Assembly (NCBI GenBank): GCA_964016885.1
Contig: OZ024744.1
Coordinates: 118,921,197 to 118,985,196, forward strand
DNA: 64,000 nt
DNA from: Eledone cirrhosa
Taxonomy: Eukaryota > Mollusca > Cephalopoda > Octopoda > Eledonidae
Reading direction: 5' to 3'
Position numbers and translations under genes: made by a program. The notes under the pieces were generated by a model. That model worked only from the letters and a program-made list of their open reading frames with translations. It had not been told where the DNA came from and did no database searches. Shown here in pieces: positions 1 through 12,078 of this stretch (the first letter of the stretch is position 1; each line of letters starts with the position of its first letter).

Positions 1-3000
1 ATATGTTCTCTAGTGCCAATATCTCATGAGTTATTGGCACTATTCCTCATAATACAGTGTCATTCCTCTTGTTTTTACTATATGTTCTCTAGTGCCAATA
101 TCTCATGAGTTATTGGCACTATTCCTCATAATACAGTGTCATTCCTCTTGTTTTTACTATATGTTCTCTAGTGCCAATATCTCATGAGTTATTGGCACTA
201 TTCCTCATAATACAGTGTCATTCCTCTTGTTTTTACTATATGTTCTCTAGTGCCAATATCTCATGAGTTATTGGTACTATTCCTCATAATACAGTGTCAT
301 TCCTCTTGTTTTTACTATATGTTCTCTAGTGCCAATATCTCATGAGTTATTGGCACTATTCCTCATAATACAGTGTCATTCCCCTTGTTTTTACTATATG
401 TTCTCTAGTGCCAATATATCATGAGTTATTGGCACTATTCCTCATAATACAGTGTCATTCCCCTTGTTTTTACTATATGTTCTCTAGTGCCAATATCTCA
501 TGAGTTATTGGCACTATTCCTCATAATACAGTGTCATTCCTCTTGTTTTTACTATATGTTCTCTAGTGCCAATATCTCATGAGTTATTGGCACTATTCCT
601 CATAATACAGTGTCATTCCTCTTGTTTTTACTATATGTTCTCTAGTGCCAATATCTCACGAGTTATTGGTACTATTCCTCATAATACAGTGTCATTCCTC
701 TTGTTTTTACTATATGTTCTCTAGTGCCAATATCTCATGAGTTATTGGCACTATTCCTCATAATACAGTGTCATTCCTCTTGTTTTTACTATATGTTCTC
801 TAGTGCCAATATCTCATGAGTTATTCGTACTATTCCTCATAATACAGTGTCATTCCTCTTGTTTTTACTATATGTTCTCTAGTGCCAATATCTCATGAGT
901 TATTGGCACTATTCCTCATAATACAGTGTCATTCCTCTTGTTTTTACTATATGTTCTCTAGTGCCAATATCTCATGAGTTATTGGCACTATTCCTCATAA
1001 TACAGTGTCATTCCCCTTGTTTTTACTATATGTTCTCTAGTACTAATATCTCATGAGTTATTGGCACTATTCCTCATAATACAGTGTCATTCCCCTTGTT
1101 TTTACTATATGTTCTCTAGTGCCAATATCTCATGAGTTATTGGCACTATTCCTCATAATACAGTGTCATTCCTCTTGTTTTTACTATATGTTCTCTAGTG
1201 CCAATATCTCATGAGTTATTGGCACTATTCCTCATAATACAGTGTCATTCCTCTTGTTTTTACTATATGTTCTCTAGTGCCAATATCTCATGAGTTATTG
1301 GTACTATTCCTCATAATACAGTGTCATTCCTCTTGTTTTTACTATATGTTCTCTAGTGCCAATATCTCATGAGTTATTGGCACTATTCCTCATAATACAG
1401 TGTCATTCCCCTTGTTTTTACTATATGTTCTCTAGTGCCAATATATCATGAGTTATTGGCACTATTCCTCATAATACAGTGTCATTCCCCTTGTTTTTAC
1501 TATATGTTCTCTAGTGCCAATATCTCATGAGTTATTGGCACTATTCCTCATAATACAGTGTCATTCCTCTTGTTTTTACTATATGTTCTCTAGTGCCAAT
1601 ATCTCATGAGTTATTGGCACTATTCCTCATAATACAGTGTCATTCCTCTTGTTTTTACTATATGTTCTCTAGTGCCAATATCTCACGAGTTATTGGTACT
1701 ATTCCTCATAATACAGTGTCATTCCTCTTGTTTTTACTATATGTTCTCTAGTGCCAATATCTCATGAGTTATTGGCACTATTCCTCATAATACAGTGTCA
1801 TTCCTCTTGTTTTTACTATATGTTCTCTAGTGCCAATATCTCATGAGTTATTCGTACTATTCCTCATAATACAGTGTCATTCCTCTTGTTTTTACTATAT
1901 GTGCTCTAGTGCCAATATCTCATGAGTTATTGGCACTATTCCTCATAATACAGTGTCATTCCTCTTGTTTTTACTATATGTTCTCTAGTGCCAATATCTC
2001 ATGAGTTATTGGCACTATTCCTCATAATACAGTGTCATTCCCCTTGTTTTTACTATATGTTCTCTAGTACTAATATCTCATGAGTTATTGGCACTATTCC
2101 TCATAATACAGTGTCATTCCCCTTGTTTTTACTATATGTTCTCTAGTGCCAATATCTCATGAGTTATTGGCACTATTCCTCAATACAGTGTCATTCCCCT
2201 TGTTTTTACTATATGTTCTATAGTGCCAATATCTCATGAGTTATTGGTACTATTCCTCATAATACAGTGTCATTCCCCTTGTTTTTACTATATGTTCTCT
2301 AGTGCCAATATCTCATGAGTTATTGGCACTATTCCTCATAATACAGTGTCATTCCTCTTGTTTTTACTATATGTTCTCTAGTGCCAATATCTCATGAGTT
2401 ATTGGCACTATTCCTCATAATACAGTGTCATTCCTCTTGTTTTTACTATATGTTCTCTAGTGCCAATATCTCATGAGTTATTGGTACTATTCCTCATAAT
2501 ACAGTGTCATTCCTCTTGTTTTTACTATATGTTCTCTAGTGCCAATATCTCATGAGTTATTGGCACTATTCCTCATAATACAGTGTCATTCCCCTTGTTT
2601 TTACTATATGTTCTCTAGTGCCAATATCTCATGAGTTATTGGCACTATTCCTCATAATACAGTGTCATTCCCCTTGTTTTTACTATATGTTCTCTAGTGC
2701 CAATATCTCATGAGTTATTGGCACTATTCCTCATAATACAGTGTCATTCCTCTTGTTTTTACTATATGTTCTCTAGTGCCAATATCTCATGAGTTATTGG
2801 CACTATTCCTCATAATACAGTGTCATTCCTCTTGTTTTTACTATATGTTCTCTAGTGCCAATATCTCATGAGTTATTGGCACTATTCCTCATAATACAGT
2901 GTCATTCCCCTTGTTTTTACTATATGTTCTCTAGTGCCAATATCTCATGAGTTATTGGCACTATTCCTCATAATACAGTGTCATTCCTCTTGTTTTTACT

Positions 3001-6000
3001 ATATGTTCTCTAGTGCTAATATCTCATGAGTTATTGGCACTATTCCTCATAATACAGTGTCATTCCTCTTGTTTTTACTATATGTTCTCTAGTGCTAATA
3101 TCTCATGAGTTATTGGCACTATTCCTCATAATACAGTGTCATTCCTCTTGTTTTTACTATATGTTCTCTAGTGCCAATATCTCATGAGTTATTGGCACTA
3201 TTCCTCATAATACAGTGTCATTCCTCTTGTTTTTACTATATGTTCTCTAGTGCTAATATCTCATGAGTTATTGGCACTATTCCTCATAATACAGTGTCAT
3301 TCCTCTTGTTTTTACTATATGTTCTCTAGTGCCAATATCTCATGAGTTATTGGCACTATTCCTCATAATACAGTGTCATTCCTCTTGTTTTTACTATATG
3401 TTCTCTAGTGCCAATATCTCATGAGTTATTGGTACTATTCCTCATAATACAGTGTCATTCCCCTTGTTTTTACTATATGTTCTCTAGTGCCAATATCTCA
3501 TGAGTTATTGGCACTATTCCTCATAATACAGTGTCATTCCCCTTGTTTTTACTATATGTTCTCTAGTGCCAATATCTCATGAGTTATTGGTACTATTCCT
3601 CATAATACAGTGTCATTCCTCTTGTTTTTACTATATGTTCTCTAGTGCCAATATCTCATGAGTTATTGGCACTATTCCTCATAATACAGTGTCATTCCTC
3701 TTGTTTTTACTATATGTTCTCTAGTGCCAATATCTCATGAGTTATTGGCACTATTCCTCATAATACAGTGTCATTCCCCTTGTTTTTACTATATGTTCTC
3801 TAGTGCCAATATCTCATGAGTTATTGGCACTATTCCTCATAATACAGTGTCATTCCTCTTGTTTTTACTATATGTTCTCTAGTGCCAATATCTCATGAGT
3901 TATTGGCACTATTCCTCATAATACAGTGTCATTCCCCTTGTTTTTACTATATGTTCTCTAGTGCCAATATCTCACGAGTTATTGGTACTATTCCTCATAA
4001 TACAGTGTCATTCCCCTTGTTTTTACTATATGTTCTCTAGTGCCAATATCTCACGAGTTATTGGTACTATTCCTCATAATACAGTGTCATTCCCCTTGTT
4101 TTTACTATATGTTCTCTAGTGCCAATATCTCATGAGTTATTGGTACTATTCCTCATAATACAGTGTCATTCCTCTTGTTTTTACTATATGTTCTCTAGTG
4201 CCAATATCTCATGAGTTATTGGTACTATTCCTCATAATACAGTGTCATTCCTCTTGTTTTTACTATATGTTCTCTAGTGCCAATATCTCATGAGTTATTG
4301 GCACTATTCCTCATAATACAGTGTCATTCCTCTTGTTTTTACTATATGTTCTCTAGTGCCAATATCTCATGAGTTATTGGTACTATTCCTCATAATACAG
4401 TGTCATTCCTCTTGTTTTTACTATATGTTCTCTAGTGCCAATATCTCATGAGTTATTGGCACTATTCCTCATAATACAGTGTCATTCCTCTTGTTTTTAC
4501 TATATGTTCTCTAGTGCCAATATCTCATGAGTTATTGGTACTATTCCTCATAATACAGTGTCATTCCTCTTGTTTTTACTATATGTTCTCTAGTGCCAAT
4601 ATCTCATGAGTTATTGGCACTATTCCTCATAATACAGTGTCATTCCCCTTGTTTTTACTATATGTTCTCTAGTGCCAATATCTCATGAGTTATTGGCACT
4701 ATTCCTCATAATACAGTGTCATTCCTCTTGTTTTTACTATATGTTCTCTAGTGCCAATATCTCATGAGTTATTGGTACTATTCCTCATAATACAGTGTCA
4801 TTCCTCTTGTTTTTACTATATGTTCTCTAGTGCCAATATCTCATGAGTTATTGGCACTATTCCTCATAATACAGTGTCATTCCCCTTGTTTTTACTATAT
4901 GTTCTCTAGTGCCAATATCTCAGGAGTTATTGGCACTATTCCTCATAATACAGTGTCATTCCCCTTGTTTTTACTATATGTTCTCTAGTGCTAATATCTC
5001 ATGAGTTATTGGCACTATTCCTCATAATACAGTGTCATTCCTCTTGTTTTTACTATATGTTCTCTAGTGCTAATATCTCATGAGTTATTGGCACTATTCC
5101 TCATAATACAGTGTCATTCCTCTTGTTTTTACTATATGTTCTCTAGTGCCAATATCTCATGAGTTATTGGCACTATTCCTCATAATACAGTGTCATTCCC
5201 CTTGTTTTTACTATATGTTCTCTAGTGCCAATATCTCATGAGTTATTGGCACTATTCCTCATAATACAGTGTCATTCCTCTTGTTTTTACTATATGTTCT
5301 CTAGTGCCAATATCTCATGAGTTATTGGCACTATTCCTCATAATACAGTGTCATTCCCCTTGTTTTTACTATATGTCCTCTAGTGCCAATATCTCATGAG
5401 TTATTGGCACTATTCCTCATAATACAGTGTCATTCCTCTTGTTTTTACTATATGTTCTCTAGTGCTAATATCTCATGAGTTATTGGCACTATTCCTCATA
5501 ATACAGTGTCATTCCTCTTGTTTTTACTATATGTTCTCTAGTGCCAATATCTCATGAGTTATTGGTACTATTCCTCATAATACAGTGTCATTCCTCTTGT
5601 TTTTACTATATGTTCTCTAGTGCTAATATCTCATGAGTTATTGGCACTATTCCTCATAATACAGTGTCATTCCTCTTGTTTTTACTATATGTTCTCTAGT
5701 GCCAATATCTCATGAGTTATTGGCACTATTCCTCATAATACAGTGTCATTCCCCTTGTTTTTACTATATGTTCTCTAGTGCCAATATCTCATGAGTTATT
5801 GGCACTATTCCTCATAATACAGTGTCATTCCCCTTGTTTTTACTATATGTTCTCTAGTACCAATATCTCATGAGTTATTGGTACTATTCCTCATAATACA
5901 GTGTCATTCCCCTTGTTTTTACTATATGTTCTCTAGTGCCAATATCTCATGAGTTATTGGCACTATTCCTCATAATACAGTGTCATTCCCCTTGTTTTTA

Positions 6001-6163
6001 CTATATGTTCTCTAGTGCCAATATCTCATGAGTTATTGGCACTATTCCTCATAATACAGTGTCATTCCTCTTGTTTTTACTATATGTTCTCTAGTGCCAA
6101 TATCTCATGAGTTATTGGCACTATTCCTCATAATACAGTGTCATTCCCCTTGTTTTTACTATA
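1..6163. repeat. 79-bp satellite array with internal palindrome and 13-mer higher-order repeat
   Basis: About 78 head-to-tail copies of a 79-bp AT-rich unit (starts at 1, 80, 159). Each unit holds a near-perfect 30-bp palindrome: arm agtgccaata, centre ctcatgag, arm tattggcact, with one T/T mismatch per side. Monomers differ by a few recurrent variants (ggcact/ggtact, gtgcca/gtgcta, cctctt/cccctt, catgag/cacgag). Rare variants recur exactly 1027 bp apart (411/1438, 655/1682, 824/1851, 1041/2068), which equals 13 x 79, so the first 2.1 kb is a higher-order repeat. A 2-bp deletion near 2181 shifts the phase. The array starts before the window. No protein is expected from it. Confidence 0.97.
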
Positions 6164-6198
6164 ATCATACCTGTAAATACACATACTAGTACAAGGAT

Positions 6199-6392
6199 CG
6201 GCTGAAAAGTTCATTGACTGACCAAGATACTCTCATGGAATAACCTAATGAGGTTTATTTTTTAACACAGTCTATGGAAAAAAATAATAGTTATTATTAC
6301 TAAAAAGAGTTGATATTAATGTATCCAAGATTTCACAGCTCTAGCATCACTCCTTCATAATCAGCATAGTTAGCCTATGAACTTTTCAGCCG
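6199..6392. mobile_element. MITE, probably mariner-derived
   Basis: A 16-bp perfect terminal inverted repeat, cggctgaaaagttcat at 6199-6214 and its reverse complement at 6377-6392, encloses about 160 bp of AT-rich sequence with no coding capacity. Ends reading 'gctgaaaagttcat' are common on mariner-type elements and their deletion derivatives, so I infer a non-autonomous mariner relative. A clear TA target duplication could not be fixed because the right flank is an (AT)n run (6402-6421). Confidence 0.6.
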
Positions 6393-6420
6393 CCTACCCT
6401 CATATATATATATATATATA

Positions 6421-6549
6421 TGCCAGAGACACTTTCGTACGAACGAGACACGGTCTCCTAACCATTCTTGCATCAAATGGAACAAAACCGTCTAACTCAT
6501 GCTAGCATGGAAGATGGACGTTAAACGATAATGATGATGATGATGATAT
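6421..6549 (+). mobile_element. solo 3' tail of the LINE family seen at 7170
   Basis: The segment ends in a version of the conserved tail (tgctagcatggaagatgga) followed by gttaaacg and a (GAT)n run. The same ending closes LINE copy 1 (9770-9827) and the copy at 13392-13876, and appears reversed at 25341. Here only about 130 bp is present, so it is either a severely 5'-truncated LINE or a SINE that shares the tail. Confidence 0.6.
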
Positions 6550-7169
6550 ATATAAAATTCTTTCTCTGTCTGTCTTTTCCTTATGTATTCTCAAATGACT
6601 TGACAAATCAAATCAAATTTTACAAGGTATAGTATTAGACCCCGGGATTAACAGCATGCAATTTTTATTTTCATTTGGATTAAAACTATATAACATTTTA
6701 TCTAAAATAATCTACTATAGTCAACTATGTTAAACTGACATTTTATAACATCACGATGACGGCATCACATTTTGTACATGAGTGTGTTTGTGTGTGTGTG
6801 TTTACGTGTGCGTTATGTACGTTAAGCCTTAGTAACATACATGCACACACAAAGAATTAAACACACACACATCTACATGTGATGACTGACAAGTATATGT
6901 ATCTGAGTGTATGTGAGTATACATACATTTCTGTGACAACTGACATAACAAATGCTGGTGGGGTGAAACTGTGTTTGTATGAATGTATGTCTGTGTGTTG
7001 TTTATAAGTGTATGTTTGTGTTAGTGTATGTGTGCCGGTTTGTTTATAGATATATTCTCATACCGTTAAATTAGCTGTTAATACATTTGCTTATATTTGG
7101 TTAATTTACACTGAATACAAAAATAATAATTAATATTAAAAATATTAAAATAATAATATTAAAAACACA
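6550..7169. other. unassigned AT-rich spacer with GT/CA microsatellite
   Basis: No gene found. Starts with a tctgtctgtctttt motif resembling Helitron 5' ends (weak), then AT-rich sequence, then a TG/CA-rich stretch about 6779-7030 (tgtgtgtg, acacac, repeated gtatgtgt) and A/T homopolymer patches just before the LINE. Confidence 0.4.
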
Positions 7170-9827
7170 AAAGCCTTCCCTAGTGAGGAATGTACATCCC
7201 AACATAGCTTAGTTGTCAGCGACCTCACAGTCAGAACTAGACGAACCTGGAAACAGAGGCCAACCTGGAGAAGAAAGATCTGGAAGCTGAAAGACCCCTC
7301 AACCAGTAACAGATTTAAAGATATTTTACTCAACGCCTACGACAGTAAAGAAGAACAGATAGAGACATTCAATGTAGAAGAGAACTGGGAGTTCCTAAAA
7401 AATAACTTACTGGAGGCGACGGATGAGGTCTGTGGCTGGAGTAAGACCTCAAGCAGGAGGAGAGTGACTTGGTGGTGGAACAATAAGGTAGATGAGGCAG
7501 TTAAGGCCAAGAGACAGGCATGGAAAGAATGGAAGAACGGGAGGAGCAGGGTACATTATATAGAGACCAAGAGGGAAGCTAGGCGACAAGTATACTTAGC
7601 TAGGAGGGAAGCAGAGGATAGAAAATTCAAGCATGTTTTGCAACGTGAGGACCAGAAACAGGAGGTGTTCAAGATTGCAAGGCAGTGTGTCAGAGAGAAT
7701 TGTGATGTCATTGGAGACAAGTGTATCCGGAATGATAAAGGTGAGCTTGCCCTCACAAGTGCTGAGAAGAAAGATGCATGGAAGAGTCATTATGATAGAT
7801 TACTAAATGAGGAGAATGCATGGGAAGAAGAGACCCTACCCCAAGTAGACTCTATAGATGGGCCAGTAGTACAAGTCAGCAGCAGCGTAGTAAGTAAGGC
7901 AATCAAAGATATGAAGATGGGGAAGGCAACCGGTCCATCGGGTATAGCTGCCGAGATGCTGAAGGCATCTGGGTCTGTAGGTCACACTATAACCACACGT
8001 ATTGTTAACCAGGTAATACTAGAAGGTGTCATACCAAAAGATTGGTGCAGTAGCATCATTGTCAACTGCTACAAAGGTAAAGGTGATGCACTAGATAGAG
8101 GAAACTATAGAGGTATAAAGCAGATGGACCAGGTCATGAAAGTAACAGAAAGAGTTATAGCACAGTTGATTAGGGACCGGGTGAAAATAGACGAGATGCA
8201 ATTTGGGTTTGTACCAGGAAGAGGCCCCACTGATGCCCTCTTCCTTGTGAGGCATTTACAGGAAAAGTACCTAGCTAAAAGTAAGCCACTCTACTTGGCA
8301 TTTGTCAACCTTGAGAAAGCCTTTGACAGAGTTCCACGTGCAGTAATCTGGTGGGCTTTAGAAAACTAGGAGTAGATGAATGGCTTATGAAAGCGGTACA
8401 AGCCATGTATAGGGGAGCAGTCAGCAAAGTTAGGATTAGCAATGAGTATAGCGAGGAATTTAGCGTACAGGTTGGGGTCCACCAGGGCTCTGTTCTTAGC
8501 CCCTCCTGTTCATCATAGTCCTGCAGGCAATAACGGAGGAGTTTAAGACCGGATGCCCATGGGAACTCCTGTATGCTGATGACCTCGCACTTATAGCTGA
8601 ATCTATGGTAGAACTAGAGAATAAATTCCAAACTTGGAAGCAGGGACTAGAAAGAAAGGGTCTCAAAGTCAACATGACAAAGATTAAGGTCCTTGTAAGT
8701 AGACGAGAAAACAGAACCCAGATCCCCTCAGGGAAATGGCGTTGCTCAGTATGTAGGAAAGGTGTAGGTAGGAACTCCATTCTCTGCCCCAAATGCAAAC
8801 AATGGGTACACAAGAGATGTAGCGGGATCTCAGGAAGCTTAATTAAGAATGTAGGCTTCACATGCAGCAGCTGTGCTGGGACAGCCAGCAGCAAACAGCC
8901 ACAGGAAACAAGTACCACCAATCTCTGGGAGGGCTCTGTAGAAACAGTAGACAGCTTCTGCTACCTAGGTGACCGAATTAGCAGCGGAAGTGGGTGTTCA
9001 GAAAGTTCAATAACTAGGGTAAGAATGGGATGGAAGAAGTTTAGGGAACTACTACCACTACTAGCTGCAAAAGGCTTCTCCCTCAGAATGAAAGGCAGAC
9101 TGTATGATGCGTGTATCCGAACAGCGATGTTGCATGGTAGTGAGACCTGGGCGCTGAAGGTGGAAAACTTACGTAGATTAGAGAGAAACGAAGCCTGCAT
9201 GCTCCGATGGATGTGTAACAGTAATATACGTGAACGACAAAGCATAAATGAATTGAGAGAGAGACTGAGCATAAGAGGAATCAAATGCTGTGTGCAGGAG
9301 AGGCGGTTGCGCTGGTATGGACATGTGATGCGTATGAAGGATGACAGCTGCATAAAAAGGTGCAGAGCACTAGAAGTCGATGGAAACCGCGGAGTGGGGA
9401 GACCCAAGATGACCTGGGATAAGGTGATAAAAGCTGATCTTACCCAATTACACCTCTCAAAGGCAATGACCTCTGGCGTCACGCATTAATACAGAGTACC
9501 CGACCTCCCATGGGTACAAGCTGAAGCATATAGACAATATGCCCCCCCCCCCCACCGCAAGGTGGTCGTGGAGGTGCCACGGCAAAAAAGCACCCAGCCC
9601 ACACTGTAAAGTGGATGTGTAGGCGCCACGAAAAGGCACCCAGCACTCACTGTAAATGAGGGTGGTGTTAGGAAGGGCATCCAGCTGTAGAAATCAAGCC
9701 AAATCAGTTCCTGTATGAGCAAGGCATGGTCAGCCGACCAGACACTGCCCACAACAGGACAACCCGTCTAACCCATGCTAGCGTGGAAGAATGGACGTAA
9801 AACGGTGATGATGATGATGATGATGAT
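7170..9827 (+). mobile_element. LINE copy 1 (RTE-like non-LTR retrotransposon), 5' truncated
   Basis: A 5'-truncated LINE. The open frame enters within the C-terminal end of an endonuclease domain (QHSLVVSDL-like, 7180-7230), continues through reverse transcriptase (FGFVPGRG, AFVNLEKAFDR, YADD) into a C-terminal region with a PHD-like zinc finger. The 3' UTR (9525-9827) contains two imperfect copies of a ~48-bp motif (cactgtaaagtgg..tgtaggcgccacg..), then ggtgttaggaagggcatcc, the conserved tail and (GAT)n. A short microsatellite tail in place of poly(A) fits RTE-type elements; the clade is an inference. It is the reference copy for the other LINE pieces in the window and the apparent source of three satellites. 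Confidence 0.88.
7173..9524 (+). pseudogene. LINE pol: endonuclease end - reverse transcriptase - PHD-like finger
   Basis: Would encode the enzyme that copies LINE RNA into DNA at a nicked target. Frame 0 is open from 7173 to 8369 (the ATG at 7464 is internal). A one-base loss near 8352 brings a premature TAG after WWALEN. A second one-base loss near 8502 follows the GVHQGSVLSP motif. The third frame runs to 9489 and carries YADD at 8572-8583. A C4HC3 PHD-like finger lies at 8743-8874 with spacing C-x2-C-x10-C-x2-C-x4-H-x2-C-x14-C-x2-C. A small deletion near 9467 changes frame again, and the natural stop is probably 9522-9524. Conserved C-terminal motifs include MLHGSETWAL and RLRWYGHVMRM. 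Three frame breaks make this copy inactive. Confidence 0.85.
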
Positions 9828-9842
9828 GAATATATATTTCTT

Positions 9843-10302
9843 TTGGATGTTGATACTTATTTGTTTACAATATTAAAAAAAAATGTCTTTATTCTAAAAA
9901 TTCCCCTCATACCTACAGATGTTCCATTTCCAGTCAAACTAAGTTTTATTTCAATTAACAAATCTCAGGGTCAATCCCTCAAAGTGGTTGGACTCGATCT
10001 CTCTACTACATGTTTCTCCCACGGTCAACTCTATGTTGGTTGCTCATGAGTTGGAAGTAGAAACAATTTATTCATTTGGACACCAACAAAAAATTACACA
10101 ATGAATATTGTTTACACTGAGGTGCTTCAAGATGGATAGATTTTCATTTTTAAATTCTATATCATTACAATTTTGATATTTTTTTATAGAATGTAGATAT
10201 TTTGAAATAATTATGAGAAAAAAATATATATCTTCATATTTATTGTTTACTAATATGGATAAGAACAGCAGTAACCCGGGCAATGCTGGGTCATTCAGCT
10301 AG
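9843..10302 (+). mobile_element. Helitron 3' part with Pif1-like helicase remnant
   Basis: Codes in one frame for the C-terminal end of a Helitron Pif1-type helicase: PTDVPFPVKL, SINKSQGQSLKVVGLDL and CFSHGQLYVGCS, then a TGA in place of the usual arginine codon at 10047, then VGSRNNLFIWTPT. At the right end, a hairpin (acccgggcaatgctgggt, 10274-10291) is followed after seven bases by CTAG at 10299-10302 and a host T, the expected Helitron 3' terminus (hairpin, CTRR, T). The element is truncated on the left by LINE copy 1's tail or by older damage. Confidence 0.75.
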
Positions 10303-10564
10303 TTTATATATATTAGCGGCATTCGCCCTGGTCTGTACTGAGCTGAAATCTATTCATAAGGCACCTCGTGTCGTCTGTCGTAATGTCTTTTCATTAAAAT
10401 AAAAGATGTTAAAAGGTATTTAGATATTGCGTAATATAATTTTAAAAATTTCTTTCGAATATCTAAATATAGAAAGTAATAAAGAAAATAATAGAAAAAT
10501 GTACTCTATGAAAATTATAAAACATTTACAGAACTTTGGGATATACAATGTTTTAATTTTTTTC
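10303..10564. other. AT-rich spacer with possible SINE scrap
   Basis: Between the two Helitron remnants. The stretch at 10312-10350 (attagcggcattcgcc...) resembles the middle of the common cephalopod SINE (tagcggcatttcg), but only about 40 bp can be matched. The rest is AT-rich and unassigned. Confidence 0.3.
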
Positions 10565-11225
10565 TTTTGAGCATATATGAAGAGTTTGTGGGGTTTTCCT
10601 ATTCTGGAACAACCTACATACAATTGATCATGTGAGAAACAGCCCTCTTCTAGATGGAGACCAACGCCTTGGGACTTGTTGATAGTCATTGTATAACTGA
10701 CTCTCACTAGGAATTGCAATTGTTTGAAAGGAAAAGGGACATCTGTTGGTATTAGCGGTATCCAACGAGATATACCTTGGAGGAGGCCAGCTAAACCTGC
10801 ATAGGTGTGAGCTGTCACACACACACACATTAGTGGTATTCTAGGTATAAATATGATGTCTCCCTTATCACATCCAATGAGGAGTTTAGGCTTCGATAAT
10901 GTGAGGCTGTAGTTCAGTCACAACCATACATGTCTCATTGCTTGGCTGATCCAGGTTTCTGTGAAGCATGGTAACTGTGCCCTTCTCCAATTCAAGGTTG
11001 TGTGGCAACATACCGGACAGTTTCAGATTGATAGCACTGTCCCAGTCGACAACTTTGGCTATCTCCAGGAATCATTTGTGGGAAATTTTGTTAACTGTGA
11101 TGTTTATGGGACAAGGGTTGCTCTTTCACACAGCCACTCCTCATTGGAATTGCAGATTTGGAAATTGGGGAACACTTCATTAAGCTTACAATGTTTTCCA
11201 CAATAGTACAAAAGGATGAAGGATC
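10565..11225 (-). pseudogene. Helitron Pif1-like helicase remnant, opposite strand
   Basis: Read on the minus strand and across several frames, motifs appear in the right order for the Helitron helicase C-terminal half: EEWLCERATLVP (about 11110-11150), LSGMLPHNLELEKGTV (about 10975-11030), MLHRNLDQP, then LIPTDVPFPF, TMTINKSQG and CFSHDQLYVGCSRIGKPH (about 10575-10775). The frame is broken by several stops and indels and the segment between RNLDQP and PTDVP is eroded. It faces the Helitron fragment at 9843-10302 tail to tail, so two separate insertions or an inversion are needed. Catalytic N-terminal motifs (Rep, Walker A) are not present. Confidence 0.7.
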
Positions 11226-11925
11226 AAAACATCCTTCAGTATCAAGGGATTGCTTTTCTATAAGTTTAAACGGCTGAGAGGTGCTTAGCTGTAACTCCTT
11301 GTGTCCCCCTCCCTTCCAGCCTCTGTTATTCACACTGAAGAAACGTCCAAGGCTGGGAGAATATGAGGATCCCTGCCCCCAAATTCTGTTTTTGGAAAAG
11401 AAGTCATATCGAGGGTCAGATTAGTTGAAAACATAAGAAATCTTAAGTAAACAAAAAACTTTTCACGATTCCCAACTGCTGCTTTTTTATAAATTTAAAC
11501 AACTGTGAATAGCTTATCTGTAACTCTGAGGGGTCCCCTCACTCTGTTTTTGAAAAAAGGAGTTGTTAGCAAGTGGATTGGATATCAGGTCGTTCGAAAA
11601 CAAAGGAAAATACCTAGATAAGACAAAAACTCCCACAGAAGAAATCTCCAAGCAGAAAATTCCTAGGGTCACCACATCCCGTTCTCAGAGGAAAAAAATC
11701 AATTGTGAGCATTATTACCAATTTTATTTAGTTATCAGCACTCAAGGGAGAGCCATGTTTTACATCCAGTAGGTTTATATAGGCCCCATTATTAGACTAT
11801 ATTATGTAGTCAATGTTACAGTGAAGCTTCTATCTTTATTTCAATTCTAGAATATATTAACAAATATTCCTAAACTTTTAATATATTTTTAATTAATTAA
11901 AATCTTTTTTTTCTTCTTTTAATAG
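11226..11925. other. unassigned, with a diverged short duplication
   Basis: No exon or element recognised. A stretch at 11250-11330 (gcttttctataagtttaaac..gcttagctgtaactcc) recurs in diverged form at 11482-11555, suggesting an old duplication of roughly 230 bp. The 3' edge (11885-11925) is a polypyrimidine tract leading to the AG acceptor of the first visible TLDc exon. Confidence 0.4.
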
Positions 11926-12024
11926 ATTTTCTCATCATGTTTCTTCTTATAAAGGTTCCTGTGTGACATTGGTGTCGTTTGAAGGTAGAAATCTGTATTG
12001 TATCGCATCTGATTGTGGATGGAG
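11926..12024 (+). CDS. TLDc-domain gene, visible exon 1 of 5
   Basis: Internal exon of a host gene. The acceptor is a long T/C tract ending aatag at 11921-11925; the donor is ag|gtaaaa at 12025. It opens with one base finishing a split codon, then 32 codons, and leaves two bases of the next codon. The residues (starts FSHHVSSYKGSCVTLV, ends CIASDCGW) match the early strands of a TLDc domain, where a G-FS..v..-G-TL pattern is followed by a small strand and a conserved W. TLDc proteins are linked to oxidative-stress resistance and V-ATPase binding; which subfamily this is cannot be told. Upstream exons, including the start codon, were not found between 6164 and 11925. Confidence 0.8.
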
Positions 12025-12078
12025 GTAAAATCTTACTCTTAGAATTAGTATAACTGGATTTCTTCGTTATCATAAATT

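Noticed and set aside
1..6163. CRISPR-like array of palindromic repeats
   Set aside because: The 79-bp units are contiguous with no unique spacers, the host is eukaryotic and no cas genes exist. It is a satellite.
1..6163. microRNA-like hairpin cluster
   Set aside because: The arm is only about 14 bp with a mismatch, too short for a typical precursor; no other support.
8496..9482. Minus-strand ORFs over LINE copy 1
   Set aside because: Shadows of the LINE coding frame; the plus strand shows YADD and the zinc finger.
11563..11772. 69-residue ORF as an upstream TLDc exon
   Set aside because: It lacks TLDc residues, has no acceptor or donor of the phase needed by exon 11926-12024, and no conserved motif.
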